The position numbers and the translations under genes were made by a program. This document shows positions 12,445 through 24,659 of a DNA stretch of 64,000 bases, one piece after another; position 1 is the first letter of the stretch; the number at the start of each line of letters is the position of its first letter. Below the pieces are notes generated by a model. It was not told the DNA's origin and did no database searches. It saw only the letters and a program-made list of their open reading frames with translations. Source of the DNA: Pelobates cultripes (Eukaryota > Chordata > Amphibia > Anura > Pelobatidae); contig OW240918.1 in the NCBI GenBank assembly GCA_933207985.1, forward strand, positions 18,227,878 to 18,291,877, in the 5' to 3' direction.

Positions 12445-13282
12445 TAACATAGAAACATAGAATGTGACGGCAGATAAGAACCATTTGGCCCATCTAGTCA
12501 GCCCAATTTTCTAAATACTTTCATTAGTCCATGGCCTTATCTTATAGTTAGGATAGCCTTATGCCTATCCCATGCATGCTTAAAATCCTTTACTGTGTTA
12601 ACCTCTACCACTTCAGCTGGAAGGCTATTCCATGCATCCACTACCCTCTCAGTAAAGTAATACTTCCTGATATTATTTTTAAACCTTTGTCCCTCTAATT
12701 TAAGACTATGTCCTCTTGTTGTGGTAGTTTTTCTTCTTTTAAATATAGTCTCCTCCTTTACTGTGTTGATTCCCTTCATGTATTTAAATGTTTCTATCAT
12801 ATCCCCCCTGTCTCGTCTTTCCTCCAAGCTATACATGTTAAGATCCTTTAACCTTTCCTGGTAAGTGTTATCCTGCAATCCATGAACCAGTTTAGTAGCC
12901 CTTCTCTGAACTCTCTCTAAGGTATCAATATCCTTCTGAAGATACGGTCTCCAGTACAGCGTACAATGCTCCAAGTGGGGTCTCACCAGTGTTCTGTACA
13001 ATGGCATGAGCACTTCCCTCTTTCTACTGCTAATACCTCTCCCTATACAACCAAGCATTCTGCTAGCATTTCCTGCTGCTCTATTACATTGTCTGCCTAC
13101 CTTTAAGTCATCAGAAATAATCACCCCTAAATCCCTTTCCTCAGATGTTGAGGTTAGGACTCTATCAAATATTCTGTACTCTGCCCTTGGGTTTTTACAT
13201 CCAAGATGCATTATCTTGCACTTATCCACATTAAATGTCAAATTACCCAATAGCATCTTTAAGGTACTTTTTACAACCATTT
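12445..13282 (-). mobile_element. CR1-type LINE, 5'-truncated copy
   Basis: The minus-strand element ends with the CR1-like tail ACATTCTATGTTTCTATG. Its body is the C-terminal part of the reverse-transcriptase ORF, open throughout. It is cut off at its 5' end near 13282. Related shorter copies lie at 1280-1541, 28338-28757 and 44535-44609. Confidence 0.9.
12537..13280 (-). pseudogene. CR1-type reverse transcriptase, C-terminal fragment
   Basis: 247 codons without a stop, covering the region after the polymerase active site. Family-conserved blocks are KCKIMHLG (21-28), RDLGVIISDDLK, YRTLVRPHLEHC, DIDTLERVQRRATKLVHGL, SLEERRDRGDMIETFKYMKG and FTERVVDAWNSLP. The catalytic FADD palm and the endonuclease domain are absent because the copy is 5'-truncated. 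The ATG at the left edge is an internal Met, not the native start. The open frame suggests a fairly young insertion. It cannot make an active enzyme. Confidence 0.88.
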
Positions 13283-16200
13283 AGGTTTGAGTCAGTAGTG
13301 TAAAAGGGAGAAAGGAGATATTGTCTACAGTGAGTTATAGCAAAAACAGGGGTGCTCTAAGGAATGAGGTGTTTTTAGTATGTGCCCACTGCAGATGTAG
13401 TGCAGAGGAGCTGGACATTGAAGAAGAAGGAATTCTCCTCTGCACAGTTATTTCATTGGTGCCTGTGTGACTGGATAGAGGGTGGACATGATACCACATC
13501 GTTTCCCTGGTTCCTCTCTCCTCGTACAGAACTCAGTATGAAAACTACAATGGGGAGACTGAGCAAAGGGAAAGGTATTATTCTGATACAGTCTTATGGA
13601 CGCACAGGATACAAAATTAGAGAGATTTTGGGATGACGGATGACACATGTGGGGGATTGTAGAGAGAAATTAGGCAAATTGGATGATGGATAGACAAATA
13701 AGGGAAGATGAGGGTGAATAAATACATGAAAGAGATACGGAGATTGGAGACAGGAGGGATGTGGCAGAACTGGAGACACACAAGTGATGTGGAGGTTTGG
13801 AGAGGCACATGGAGTATGGAGATGGGGAGAGTGAGACAAGAGGGAAAAAAGGAGAGAAACACAGGTAAGAGGGTAAGAGAAAGAAACATAGGTAAACATT
13901 AGAGATCAGCAACATTTTCAGAAGAGATACAGGAGAAAGAACAAAGGAAGTGTTCATGATTGGGGAAAGGTTGAACATATAAGTGAAGGGGAGATGTGAA
14001 TACCAGGGAAAATCAAACAATTGGAATCACACAAGCTTGCAGCACTCAAGTACACATCTACATTCATCTATGCTATAAGCAATCCTTCTACAGCAACATA
14101 CATAGACATTCCACAAGTGAACACTTAAAAGGAATAACAATCCTGCTATACCCTGTTCAAATATTTGTAGACATAATGAGAAAGTAAAATGTTCTCACTG
14201 TTCCTTTCATATTTTATCCCAAGCAGTGGGCTTTGGATGCCATTGAAAACCAATGTGTTTAAAAAAATAGTTTGGCAAAAACTATTGCCAAACTATTGGA
14301 AATTAATGGAGTGGCTTGGAACAGAAATACCAATATTCTCTCTATCCCTAACCACTACATTAAGCTCACATAGTAATGGTTCTTAGATAGACAGATACAT
14401 TTTAATTATTCAGTCTAAACTGCACTTGTTACGTCAATTATGACCTGGGGCTTTATTCACAAAACTAATAAATGTTTTTTGGCTGCCTATCATACTGGCA
14501 GGTAAGGGAACTCAAAATAAAGGTTTTCACTCCCACTACTATTGCCTTACCCCCTACCTAGTCAAATGTTTTACTATTACCCTACAAAAGACTCAAAAAA
14601 AAATCAATAACTTGCTCCGGTCTTGCTCTTGGACACCCGAAACATATTACCTGACAATGGAATGTATACTTAATTTTCTTATATGTTACGATGTTACGCA
14701 CTGACATTATCCTGTATTGTAATTCTGTCTACCTTATATAACTTCTCTACTTTTTCTTTCCGTAACTCCCTTGAATGTTGAACAAAGCTGAAAAAATACC
14801 GTATTTATAAAAAAAAAAAAAAAATGAATAAATGTGGAGACTTCAAGGGATTGTAAAATGAAGCCAAAATGTGTATTTTCTTCATGTACACGTTTGATGG
14901 CTATTTTTCCAGCACAACATAAATGCTACATTTATACCAACCTTAAGGAAAAATGTCATCCATGCAAACAGTCCACAAATCCACACAAATTGTGAGTGAT
15001 TATCTTCAGTTACTTAAAGCAGAGGCATCAGGGAAAGAAAGCAAAGGTTATCATATACTTATATTAACACCGACTCTAACGAGGTTTCTCCAAGGTTCTT
15101 TCTTAGATAACCCATGATAAAAGATGTCTGATGGAGAGTCTATTGCTATTCAAAAACCTATATTTTATGAAATATAAAAGGAAAGTACCTTTATGATAAT
15201 CTCCAGCACTTTTTTTTCATGCTAGAAATATATGCTGACTATGATATATCACAAAGAATTAAAATATAAAACTTTATGATATATATCATATCCACCATTT
15301 TGAATAGCAGAAAGAAAGAAATTAATTTTTTTTTTTTAATAAATGATAACTAAACTAAACAGTGATGGCTAGTGGACCTTTAAATAAATGCCACTAAAGA
15401 ACGCACGAGATAAGCTTGTCAGTTATTTAAGTAGGAAATGGCATCTAGTGCTGACAGCAACCTATTATATTACCTTCCCAGGGAAGATAATGATGGATTC
15501 TCATACTGATGTACCCTATTATACACCTATACATAAAGTGTCATTTTTTCATTACGTGCTGTGCATGTAACCCGTGTAGTGAGCATAGTTCTATTTTTTT
15601 TTTTTTTTTTTGGCGTGTAATTATCTGTATGCTACCTGGATTTCTCTTATTAATGTTGGAAATAGTTTTGTTTTATTATAATATAAGAAAAGTATGAAAA
15701 TGTTGCTTAGGAGCAAGTAGACAAGAGAGGAAGATATAGGAGTCAAAATACACTCATTGATAAATACCTATGATTCATTGACTTCATTGACTCCTTGTAA
15801 CAACGTTACATGTGCATTAATAGGGTTTAAAATTTAAGTAAGCATAAGTAAGCACCGAGAAAAGGTTTGGCAAATTTATTTTACATTCTTAGGTTTTTAT
15901 AACAATATGGTTTTGAAATACCTTGCTAAACGAGCTTTGAATGTCTTGCATTGATTATAATACATGCTTTATTTTAGTTGATTACTTGATTGATAATATT
16001 GGTGCCAATAACCAACTTGTAGCAATTCACAAAGCACAATCCCTCAATTCTTTGTTACCCTGGCAAGCCATGGGCAACACTGATTCACATCCTTGACCCC
16101 CATCATTCATTCTTTAAAATAAAATTCTAAGCACCATAACAACTTCATCCTGTTGCAGTTTACAGTGCCAGGAGTGTCTTAGTGCATTCCCAAGCTAAGC

Positions 16201-18084
16201 TGTCAAACCAGCATCTTCATTTTGCTGATGAAGGTTTGATGCAGGACCGAGCACATTAAGAGCTCAGCTGACGCACACCGCTGCTTAGTTCAATGGAGCT
16301 ATCCAGAGTCTCCTGCAGATAAAGTCCAAATGCATGGGATTCAGGGAGGCTATGTAGTTGGCTGTAATAAGTATGGTTTTAGGGGTGTACCTTTACTAAA
16401 TAAATATGCTAGAAAAAAAAGATGTTTTGTTGACGTGTCTCTGTGTATGAAAGTTCTTGTTAACATCAAATTTGTGTATCACTAGTCATAGATAAAATTC
16501 ACATATATTTTTGTGAACAAAGTTTCTAAAGACTGTCATTAAAATCAGTGTAATGGGTAGGTAGTTATAATGGTGTTTGGAAAGGGAATGTCAGACAACT
16601 GAAGCTAGCATTCATATACACAAACAGGCTTTGGTTCCATTCAATCTTTTCTGTCCCCAATAATGTGTAGCTAAGAGTGGTGTGATACACAACATTTGTA
16701 TTCTACTGACAAAGACTTATTCTGAAAAGCAGGTTTATTCATGGACATCTACAGAAAAAGTAAAGAAGCTCAGAGAAGGTTCATTTTTAACTTTTATTTT
16801 TTGTTTCAGTTGTCTATTTCATCGTTTTAAAAAATGAACTTTCTCCTGTCTCATTATAATCTAAATTTGTATTCTCTTTGTAAATTTTGTAGTCCATCCT
16901 GTTTCCTATTCCATAATACCATTACATTTATTTGCTGCCCAATTCTGTCCTTCACATTCCAGTGAGGATTTAAAAATGCTCAATATGCAGTTATTAATCA
17001 AACACCTGCAAATTCTGAAGCCGTGTACAATATGACAGGGCTACAGACAAGTTAATTTGTGAGATACACTACATGAAAATATTCTTAAATATATAAAGTT
17101 GCATTCTAGAAAGCCACAATCAGGAAGCATTTATAGACATATCCGAGGCACCAAAGAGATTCCATCTTAATGTAGTGATTTTGGTGAATAGAACACGCTC
17201 TTGAAGTCTGACAAATATAAATAATTTGAGAAACAGCAATGTTAGCATTTATGAGAGAGTATACCTTTAGTTCCTGCCACAGGGTATATTATAGAGGTAG
17301 TACGTAGAGGACCTTAAGAAAGTGACATTTGACATCACCATACACTTAGCATGATGCCGTTGAACACTGTGAATTCTTCTCTAACAGAATGCCTTCCCAT
17401 AAGAAGCAGCTAATTGGTGGAGTGTGGATGTTGACATATATGCCCCTCTGGGCTTCTCTTTATGAAAAGCATGGCATTGTACCAGAGAATCGACAAAGTG
17501 ACAATCTGACAGTAAAATGGAATGGCCCCACAATTAAGCCAAAGTTTTGTTTGTTTGTTTGTTTTCTTTATTTCCAAAGTATTGCTCTGAATCTAAAATT
17601 TAAAAGGAACATGTATACTTATCTTTACATATATTTATTTATAACATTACTGAGTGTTTAGGTTTGAACATAAAGGTGGGTTGTGCAATATTTTGTATTG
17701 GACTTCCTTATTATTTTTTTGTAACTCAGTATTAAGTTTTGTTTAATAATTCAATAATGTTAGAAAAACAAAACCTTTCCACACGATCTAACTACAGAAT
17801 TCACCATTTAAGTCATTGGGAATTTGGTAGATAAAAAATTTTAAATATTTTTTCTAACAGTGCTGAATCATTATGAAATCAAAGCCACAGTTTCAAGACA
17901 CTGTTTTTTTTTATAGTAAAATCTATAGATTGTTGCTTGTCTTACCATCAAGGTGGATTCCTTGATTCCACGTTTTAATTTTTTTAATTACTAATTTTCT
18001 TTTGTCCTACTTGTATATTTATTTTGTTTTTTGTTATTCTTCACAATCTACTCACATCATCAAATTTTAAAATTATTATATAAC
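13283..18084. other. non-coding, mostly unassigned
   Basis: A purine-rich GGAGAGG/GAGACA stretch at about 13640-13900 yields overlapping long minus-strand frames by composition only. A moderately GC-rich patch at 16140-16330, with CTTCATTTTGCTGATGAAG, may be an unrecognised repeat. No exon evidence. Confidence 0.5.
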
Positions 18085-18152
18085 AGATAGATAGAGAGAC
18101 AGACATATAGATAGACAGACAGACAGACAGACAGATAGATAGACCCATAGAT
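18085..18152. repeat. GATA/GACA microsatellite
   Basis: Runs of AGATAGAT and GACAGACA over about 68 bases. Confidence 0.9.
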
Positions 18153-19718
18153 AGACCCATTTAACAATTTTAAGAATTCACTTAACTGGTTATGTGCTAG
18201 AATTTAGAATATACTGTACAATTAAATTTTGCCTTTTTATTACATTATTATATTAAATTATTTATATAAGTACAGTGTGACAGGTCATTAGTAAAGATTG
18301 CAATATTATGCTACTATAATGATCACCAAATTGATTGAAATCATGTGATTTAATGAGTAAAATATGTTATTTAAGTTCCCTAAAAAACACAAACACCACA
18401 ATCAAAATCAAACTCACCACAAAGCATGTGGTGACAGCATACTAGATCTAAAGTACTATAAATTAAATTACTGATTGTATTGTAGTGTAAAGTCCCTATC
18501 CACTAGTGGTGTGGGCATTGTGAAAGGCAAACAGTTACCGTTTACAAAAGCAAGACTGCAGGGGCAGAGATTTTAGCTTGTTCTACTATTTGTTATTTTC
18601 TTAAAATAAGAACTTTATTTTATTGTAAAAAGAACAGTCCACTCATATAAATTATTTAATAACATTTAAATAACAAAGTTTATTACTTTACTAAAAAGTC
18701 TGTATATTTTTTTCTGTCTGTTTATATCATTTTGTTTTTTTTATCTTCCATATTTAATTTCCTCATTTTTACACTACACTGACACCAATTGTGGTGGCAA
18801 CAAATTGTTCATACAATTTTCCATTGGCAAACAAAAAAACATCATTATTTTCTTTCATCCTGAAAGCCATTATATTGGAATCAACAAAGCATTTTTGCCT
18901 TTAGGTTACACATTACATAATCTAGTCTTGTCTCACTTCAAAAAACAAGGTAATAATGGTGTTGTCTTTACAACACTATATGATGTGCAACTGTTACAGA
19001 GATAAGATGGGTTTAATTGCTGAAACAAGCATAGAAAAAATTACTCACGCCAGTGGAAGAGAAAATGATGAATCTATGACTGTTTTCCTTATGATGACAC
19101 AGTAGGTTAGATTCCATTTGAGCTAAAAAGAAATGTAATGACATTTCTATAGAGAGAGATTCGCATATTACCAGCAAATAAACGCTACCATAATGTCATT
19201 GATATAAATTTTTAATGCTGCACTGACTTACTAAAAAATGCAGAGTTATTTGCAATGTTTCTTGTTATTGAATCATGACTCCAAATAATGATTTTCCTTT
19301 CAACACTTCAGGGGCAAACACCTTAGCTGTGATGCAGGATTATCTAATGACCATTTGTAAGTACAAATTTGACAAGACATATTGTGACTTCATTTTTTTT
19401 TTTATTGTAAGATCATGTGTAGCTTCCTTCCTGTTAGCAACATACAAATGATCATTTTGTTAAAAAAAAAAAAATGCAAATAAATGTGCCTCCTTCACAA
19501 AATGTCAGAAATATTACCTTCCATGCAAACTGTGTAGCCAGAGAATTTGAAAAAAAAAACAAAAACATAAAATTATTAATCCTATGCAAAGTTTTTTAAA
19601 TGTCACACTGTGTAGAGAAACACATTTAGGACTAAAGAGGACCACACAAGGATAGTGAAGATTGGCTTAGTTCTTTATATGGTATTTGGATTTATGGCAA
19701 TTTAAAAAAAATAAATAA
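18153..19718. other. non-coding, nothing recognised
   Basis: AT-rich with several poly(A)/poly(T) runs. Confidence 0.55.
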
Positions 19719-19753
19719 ACTAGATAGATAGACAGACAGACAGATAGATAGAT
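19719..19753. repeat. GATA/GACA microsatellite at the 5' edge of an L2 copy
   Basis: AGATAGATAGACAGACAGAC followed by AGATAGATAG, directly before the truncated L2 fragment. Confidence 0.9.
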
Positions 19754-20660
19754 TCAAGTTTGTGGTACCCACATCAGGACATCCTTGCAAGCGCGCTGTC
19801 TTGGCGTCATACTTGATTCTGGTCTCACCTTTGAGCCCCACATCCAGTATGTTGCCAAATCCTGTAGATTCCATCTTAAAAACATATCCCACATCCGCCC
19901 CTTTCTAACGCAAGATGCTACCAAGGAGCTTGTCCATGCTCTAGTGATTTCCTGCATGGATTATTGTAACCCTCTCCTGATTGGTCTTCCCAAAAGCCAT
20001 ACTGCACCGCTACAGTCCATAATGAACGCTGCTGCCAGACTGATTTTTCTCTCTAGTCGGTTCTCTCACATCTCACCCCTCTGTCAGGCCTTACATTGGC
20101 TTCCTGTATGCTATAGGAGTCAATTCAAGGTACTAATTCACATCTATAAAGCACTGAACATCTCAAGCCCCTCTTATAGCTCTTCACAGATCCATAGGTA
20201 TGTCCATTCTCAGTCTCTCCACTCTGCCCGTGACCACCTCCTATCCGTTGTTCGCACCCGTACGGCCGACTCACGCTTGCAGGACTTCTCGCGGGCGGCT
20301 CCCTTCCTATGCAATAGCCTGCCTACCGCCATCAGACTCTCTCCTAGTCTTGCATCTTTTAAGAACTTCCTTAAAACCCATCTCTTTAGGACAGCTTATG
20401 GCCTCCCAGACTGACCTCTACCTCACATACCTGTCTCTTGCTCTCTCCTGAAAGGCAGCCCACCTTATTTGATTGCAAATTCCTGTCCTATTATGTTTTA
20501 CATCCCACCTCCTATAGAATGTAAGCTCTTTTGAGCAGGGTCCTCTCCAACCTATCGTTCCTATGAGTTTTTGTTATTGTTATATAGTTAAATCCCCCCT
20601 CTCATAATACTGTAAAGCGCTACAGAATCTGTTGGCGCTATATAAATGGCAATAATAATA
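19754..20660 (+). mobile_element. L2-type LINE, 5'-truncated copy
   Basis: Contains a 209-codon open stretch from the end of the L2 polyprotein, then a 3' UTR ending in TAAAGCGCTACAGAATCTGT TGGCGCTATATAAATGG and an (AAT)n tail, the hallmark of L2 3' ends. Its truncated 5' edge abuts a GATA/GACA microsatellite. Confidence 0.88.
19785..20414 (+). pseudogene. L2-type reverse transcriptase, C-terminal fragment
   Basis: 209 codons open. Conserved L2 blocks are CLGVILDSGLTFEPHI, KNISHIRPFLTQ, LVHALVISCMDYCNPLLIGLP, LQSIMNAAARLIF, HWLPVCYRSQFKVLIHIYKAL and LPTAIRLSPSLASFKNFLKTHLF. It lacks the palm catalytic motif and everything upstream. The ATG at 19785 is internal. The stop at the end is probably the natural terminus, followed by the 3' UTR. 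Confidence 0.87.
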
Positions 20661-20663
20661 ATA

Positions 20664-21524
20664 ACTAGAAAAGCTACAATTTCTGGGGAAATTGTGTGAA
20701 GTGTTCTTGCCTCCACCAGTAGTCTACAACTGGAGTGGGCGGAGTAACTGTTATTATTTATTTATATAGCACATTTAATTGCAACGTTGTTGCCCAAAGT
20801 GCTTCACAGTTACATTAAAACATACATTTGTAAAAACATTAGCAGGTGTGCAAAAGGCCCTGTCTATGACATCACTTGCTGCTCCAGCCTGGCACAGGTC
20901 AGAGTATTTTGGCGGTTGCCATTTTCAAACGGTCGTATTTTAAGAACTATACATTCTACAGTGAAGAGCTTTATATTGTGAGAATCACAAGACCCAGACC
21001 TACATTTTGATGTCTCTGAAGTATTAAAAATGAAGGCACAGTCGCAGTTTAGAAATTGCCCATCACATTTAAGCTGGCTGGAGTGGAGTTTCAATGAATG
21101 TCAATGGACGACGTGAGTTGCAAACAAATGGTCATATCGTGAAAACTATCAAGTGGCAGCAGGGATAGCTGAACGTTTTGATATAAGATTTGTGTAGGTG
21201 GGCTTGAAAATGAGGGAGTGGTGGCAGTTTAGAAATCATGTCCTGATTTTTCAGCTTTTGCCAGCACCCACTCTAGTTTTGAACATTTTGCCATTCATTC
21301 CTATGGGACCAATTTCGCCACAAGAACGACGATATTCCGTGAACCATTTGGTGAAACGTTCCACAAAGTAATAGCAATCCGATCGGGAACAATCTGCACG
21401 TTTTGGTAAATTTTGGTCTATGTGGTGTAAAAACTGTGGGAGGAGTTAGGGTGGCAAATTTTGCTATAATAAGAATAATATATATGTGAGATAACAATAA
21501 GTGTTCTTGCAAGAACACTTAATA
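20664..21524. repeat. 861-bp tandem repeat, first copy
   Basis: Begins ACTAGAAAAGCTACAATTTC and ends at a perfect palindrome, AAGTGTTCTTGCAAGAACAC TT (21499-21520). The same sequence restarts at 21525, so the two copies are directly adjacent, offset by 861 bases. AAGTGTTCTTGC also occurs near the left side (20699-20710), so each unit can be seen as bounded by inverted AAGTGTTCTTGC motifs. No protein similarity is seen. It follows the L2 tail at 20660. Confidence 0.8.
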
Positions 21525-22397
21525 ACTAGAAAAGCTACAATTTCTGGGGAAATTGTGTGAAGTGTTCTTGCCTCCACCAGTAGTCTACAACTGGAGTGGG
21601 TGGAGTAACTGCTATCATTTATATAGCACATTTAATTGCAACGTTGTTGCACAATTACATTAAACCATACATTTATAAAAACATTAGCAGGTGTTCAAAA
21701 GGCCCTGTCTATGACATCACTTGCTGCTGCAGCCTGGCACAGGTCAGAGTATTTTGGCTGTTGCCATCTTCAAACGGTCATATTTTAAAAACTATAAATC
21801 CTACAGCGAAGAGCTTTATATTGTGAGAATCACAAGACCCAGACCTACATTTGCATAGTATGTCTCTGAAGTATTAAAGATGAAGGCACAGTCGCAGTTT
21901 AGAAATTGCACTTCAAATTTGAGCTTTGTATAGTGAAGTTTTAATGAATGTCAATGGACGGCGTTAGTTGCAAACAAATGAATATATTGTGAAAACTATC
22001 AGGACTATGGCTTAGCCGTTGACATGTTTAGTGGCAGCAGGGATAGCTGAACGTTTTGAAATAAGATTTGTGTAGTTGGGCCTGAAAATAAGGGAGTGGT
22101 GGCAGTTTAGAAATCATGTCCTGATTTTTCAGCTTTTGCCAGCTCCCACTCTAGCTTTGCCATTCATTCCTATGGGACAAATTGCGCCACAAGAACGACG
22201 ATATTCCGTGAACCATTCGGCGAAACGTTCCACAAAGTAATAGCAATCCGATCTGGAACAATCTGCACATTTTGGTAAATTTTTGTCTATATAGTGTAAA
22301 AACTGTGGGAGGAGTTAGGGTGGCAAATTTTGCTATAATAAGAATAATAATATATATGTGAGATAACAATAAGTGGTCTTGCTATGCAAGAACACTT
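21525..22397. repeat. 861-bp tandem repeat, second copy
   Basis: Repeats the first copy with scattered substitutions and small indels, for example an extra GGACTATGGCTTAGCCGTTG segment near 22002 and a missing piece near 21650. Its right end carries the palindrome with a 3-base spacer: AAGTGGTCTTGC-TAT-GCAAGAACACTT. Confidence 0.8.
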
Positions 22398-22507
22398 AAT
22401 AATAATATATATGTGAGATAACATTAAGTGGTCTTGCTATGCAAGAACACTTAATAATAATATATATGTGAGATAATATTAAGTGGTCTTGCTATGCAAG
22501 AACACTT
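22343..22507. repeat. three 55-bp tandem units, each with a 12-bp hairpin
   Basis: Units at 22343-22397, 22398-22452 and 22453-22507 are almost identical. Each is an AATAATAATATATATGTGAG ATAA(C/T)A spacer followed by AAGTGGTCTTGC, loop TAT, GCAAGAACACTT. The arms pair with one mismatch. The first unit is also the end of the second 861-bp copy, so the array grew out of that end. Confidence 0.9.
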
Positions 22508-22654
22508 AATAATAATAATAATAATAATATATAGATAGATAGATCCTTTAGATTGTAAGCTCACAGGCTCACAGGCTATCTAGCTAAGCACTTTGTATAA
22601 AAGAGCTTAAATGGCTAGATATCAGTTTACGGACAGGGCTTTCTGTATTATGAG

Positions 22655-23570
22655 TGTTACGGGCAAATGCAAATATTACAAGTTTTAGAATGAAATGTTG
22701 TATTTCTTAAACTGTGTACTTTGTATTTAAGAGATATTGCAAACTGACAAGGTGTTAGAAATGGAACATATTGTTTTTCATAACTGTTTCTTTAAGCAAT
22801 AACCTCAGTGCATAATATGTTTGCGCCATTTTGTCCCAGACTAATTACAATAACAATAATGCATAAACAAGCTTCAAGGCTATGCTATGACTCTTGCAGT
22901 ACAGAATATACTGTGGTAACCCCAAGTTAATGGAACTTCCCCAAATCCGGGAATCTCCCGCGACTGTACACTTACGACTTAGTATAAACAACAGATAACC
23001 TATTCAGACTTTAAGATGCCATCTTGAACTAAGTCAGGAAAGTTTCCATGACTTATACACCCTTTAGTTATGGCCTTGTATGTTTGCCAAATTAAGGGAG
23101 GTCCTAAATTGAATAAAGTAAAAGAAGTGTTACTTTTTCATATTTGAACTACAGTAACCTAAAATGGAGACACCTAAGGTATAAATAGGTGTACTTTTAA
23201 CTGTTAAGACACAGAGGAGAGACTTGGAGACAGACGCTGCTCCATCATAAAATGACAGAGAGGCTGACATGATGACATGTTCAGAAGGGTATGTTAACCT
23301 ATTAATGATATTTGCAAGCATGTAATTTAATCTTATAAACTCTGCTATAATGGATTTTATATTTTTATATAATAAATATCCAAAAAGACAAAACGATTGC
23401 TTCCAAGACAATCCTTATTTTATATTGTATTCTCAATTATTTATATATGTTAAATAGAGGATCTCTTACACTATATAAAATTATGGCTAAGATATCTGTA
23501 TGGTTAGCCCTACTAAGTTCTATGCTTTAAGACATTATAGTGGTAAATAAGGGAACCACCAGCGGTTACA
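22655..23570 (+). mobile_element. solo LTR of the same family, 916 bp
   Basis: TGTTACGGGC...GCGGTTACA is flanked on both sides by TGAG (22651-22654 and 23571-23574), a 4-bp target duplication. No internal sequence remains, so this is a solo LTR made by recombination between two LTRs. It is nearly identical to 7360-8275 along its length, including the TATAAATA box. It lies directly against the L2 fragment that starts near 23575, so it probably inserted into that fragment's left edge. Confidence 0.9.
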
Positions 23571-23574
23571 TGAG

Positions 23575-23990
23575 AGAGGCAGCAAGGCTCAATTTTCCTG
23601 TCCGCATGCACCTCCCATCCCTCCCCCCTCTGTCAGTCCCTTCATTGGCTTCCAGTTAGAAATAGTGCTCAATTTAAGATTCTGGTGCTTGCTTACAAGT
23701 TCCTACGTAATGCTGCTCCAACCAACCTATCAAAAATAACCTACTAAGTCCCCAGTGAATACTTTTCTAGCAATCTATTTCATTACTTATACCCTTTGTG
23801 TCATTTTACCCCACTCCCTCCCTCTAGCATGTAAGCTCATTGAGAAGGGCCCTCAGCCCCTCTTTTCCTGTGCGTCCATTTGTCTGGTTACAATTACGTG
23901 TCTGTTAGTCCACCCATTGTACAGCGCTACAGAACTTTGCTGGCGCCATATAAATAATAAAATAATAATAATAAAATAATAATACTTATT
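23575..23990 (+). mobile_element. L2-type LINE, degraded fragment
   Basis: Encodes remnants such as PPLCQSLHWLPV and QFKILVLAYKFL with internal deletion and stops. It then has the 3' UTR with TGTACAGCGCTACAGAACTT TGCTGGCGCCATATAAATAA and an (AAT/AATA)n tail. Its left edge directly meets the solo LTR. Confidence 0.85.
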
Positions 23991-24614
23991 GGCAGTTATC
24001 GAAGCACTCTGAGCAATAATGCATAATGTGTTATAATTTACTATCTAAAATATCAGCTTACTTCTTTCAACTACTATGGTTAGTGTTATAGAGAAAGAGA
24101 ACCCAATTCATTGCAATGTTTCTTTCTACTCTTTGTCTGTAGGTGATTGCAATATAAGAAATACGTGAGCAAAGTAGCATATTGTTCCTCATTTTAACTT
24201 GTTTGAAAGTTTAAGCTGCATGGCTGCCATTCCCATCTCAGAGAAGGATTGTCTCTTGTAAAGAAGAACTCTTTACAGGTACGTTTATAGAGTTGCTCTG
24301 ATTACCCTTGGGTTACACGATACAATATTCCCCAGCAGTAACACATGTACCGTGGATTAACTCATGCAGCTAAATAGGCATTATGTATGCAGGTGAATCC
24401 AGTTAGCATCATGCATACCATCACATTCATTACGGGAGAGTGCACAGCCATAGATAATCCATAGCATTCTTATTCTGGACAAGCAATTGATAAAAGATTA
24501 TTAATTAAATAAATGTAAAACATATTGAACAATACATGCTTGATTTAAAATCTAACATGTATAACCACCGATGATACATTATTGCTTCTTTTCAAATAAC
24601 AGTATAAAAATAAA

Positions 24615-24659
<45 letters not shown>

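Noticed and set aside
13594..14020. Three long overlapping minus-strand frames with Ser/Pro/Leu-rich products
   Set aside because: They come from a purine-rich strand that lacks stop codons by composition; no similarity or splice context.
17389..17661. 90-codon plus-strand frame beginning MPSHKKQLIGG
   Set aside because: No family recognised; the latter half is low-complexity and AT-rich.
22343..22507. Possible CRISPR-like array (55-bp units)
   Set aside because: Units are adjacent, with no unique spacers, in vertebrate-type DNA; it is an ordinary tandem repeat.
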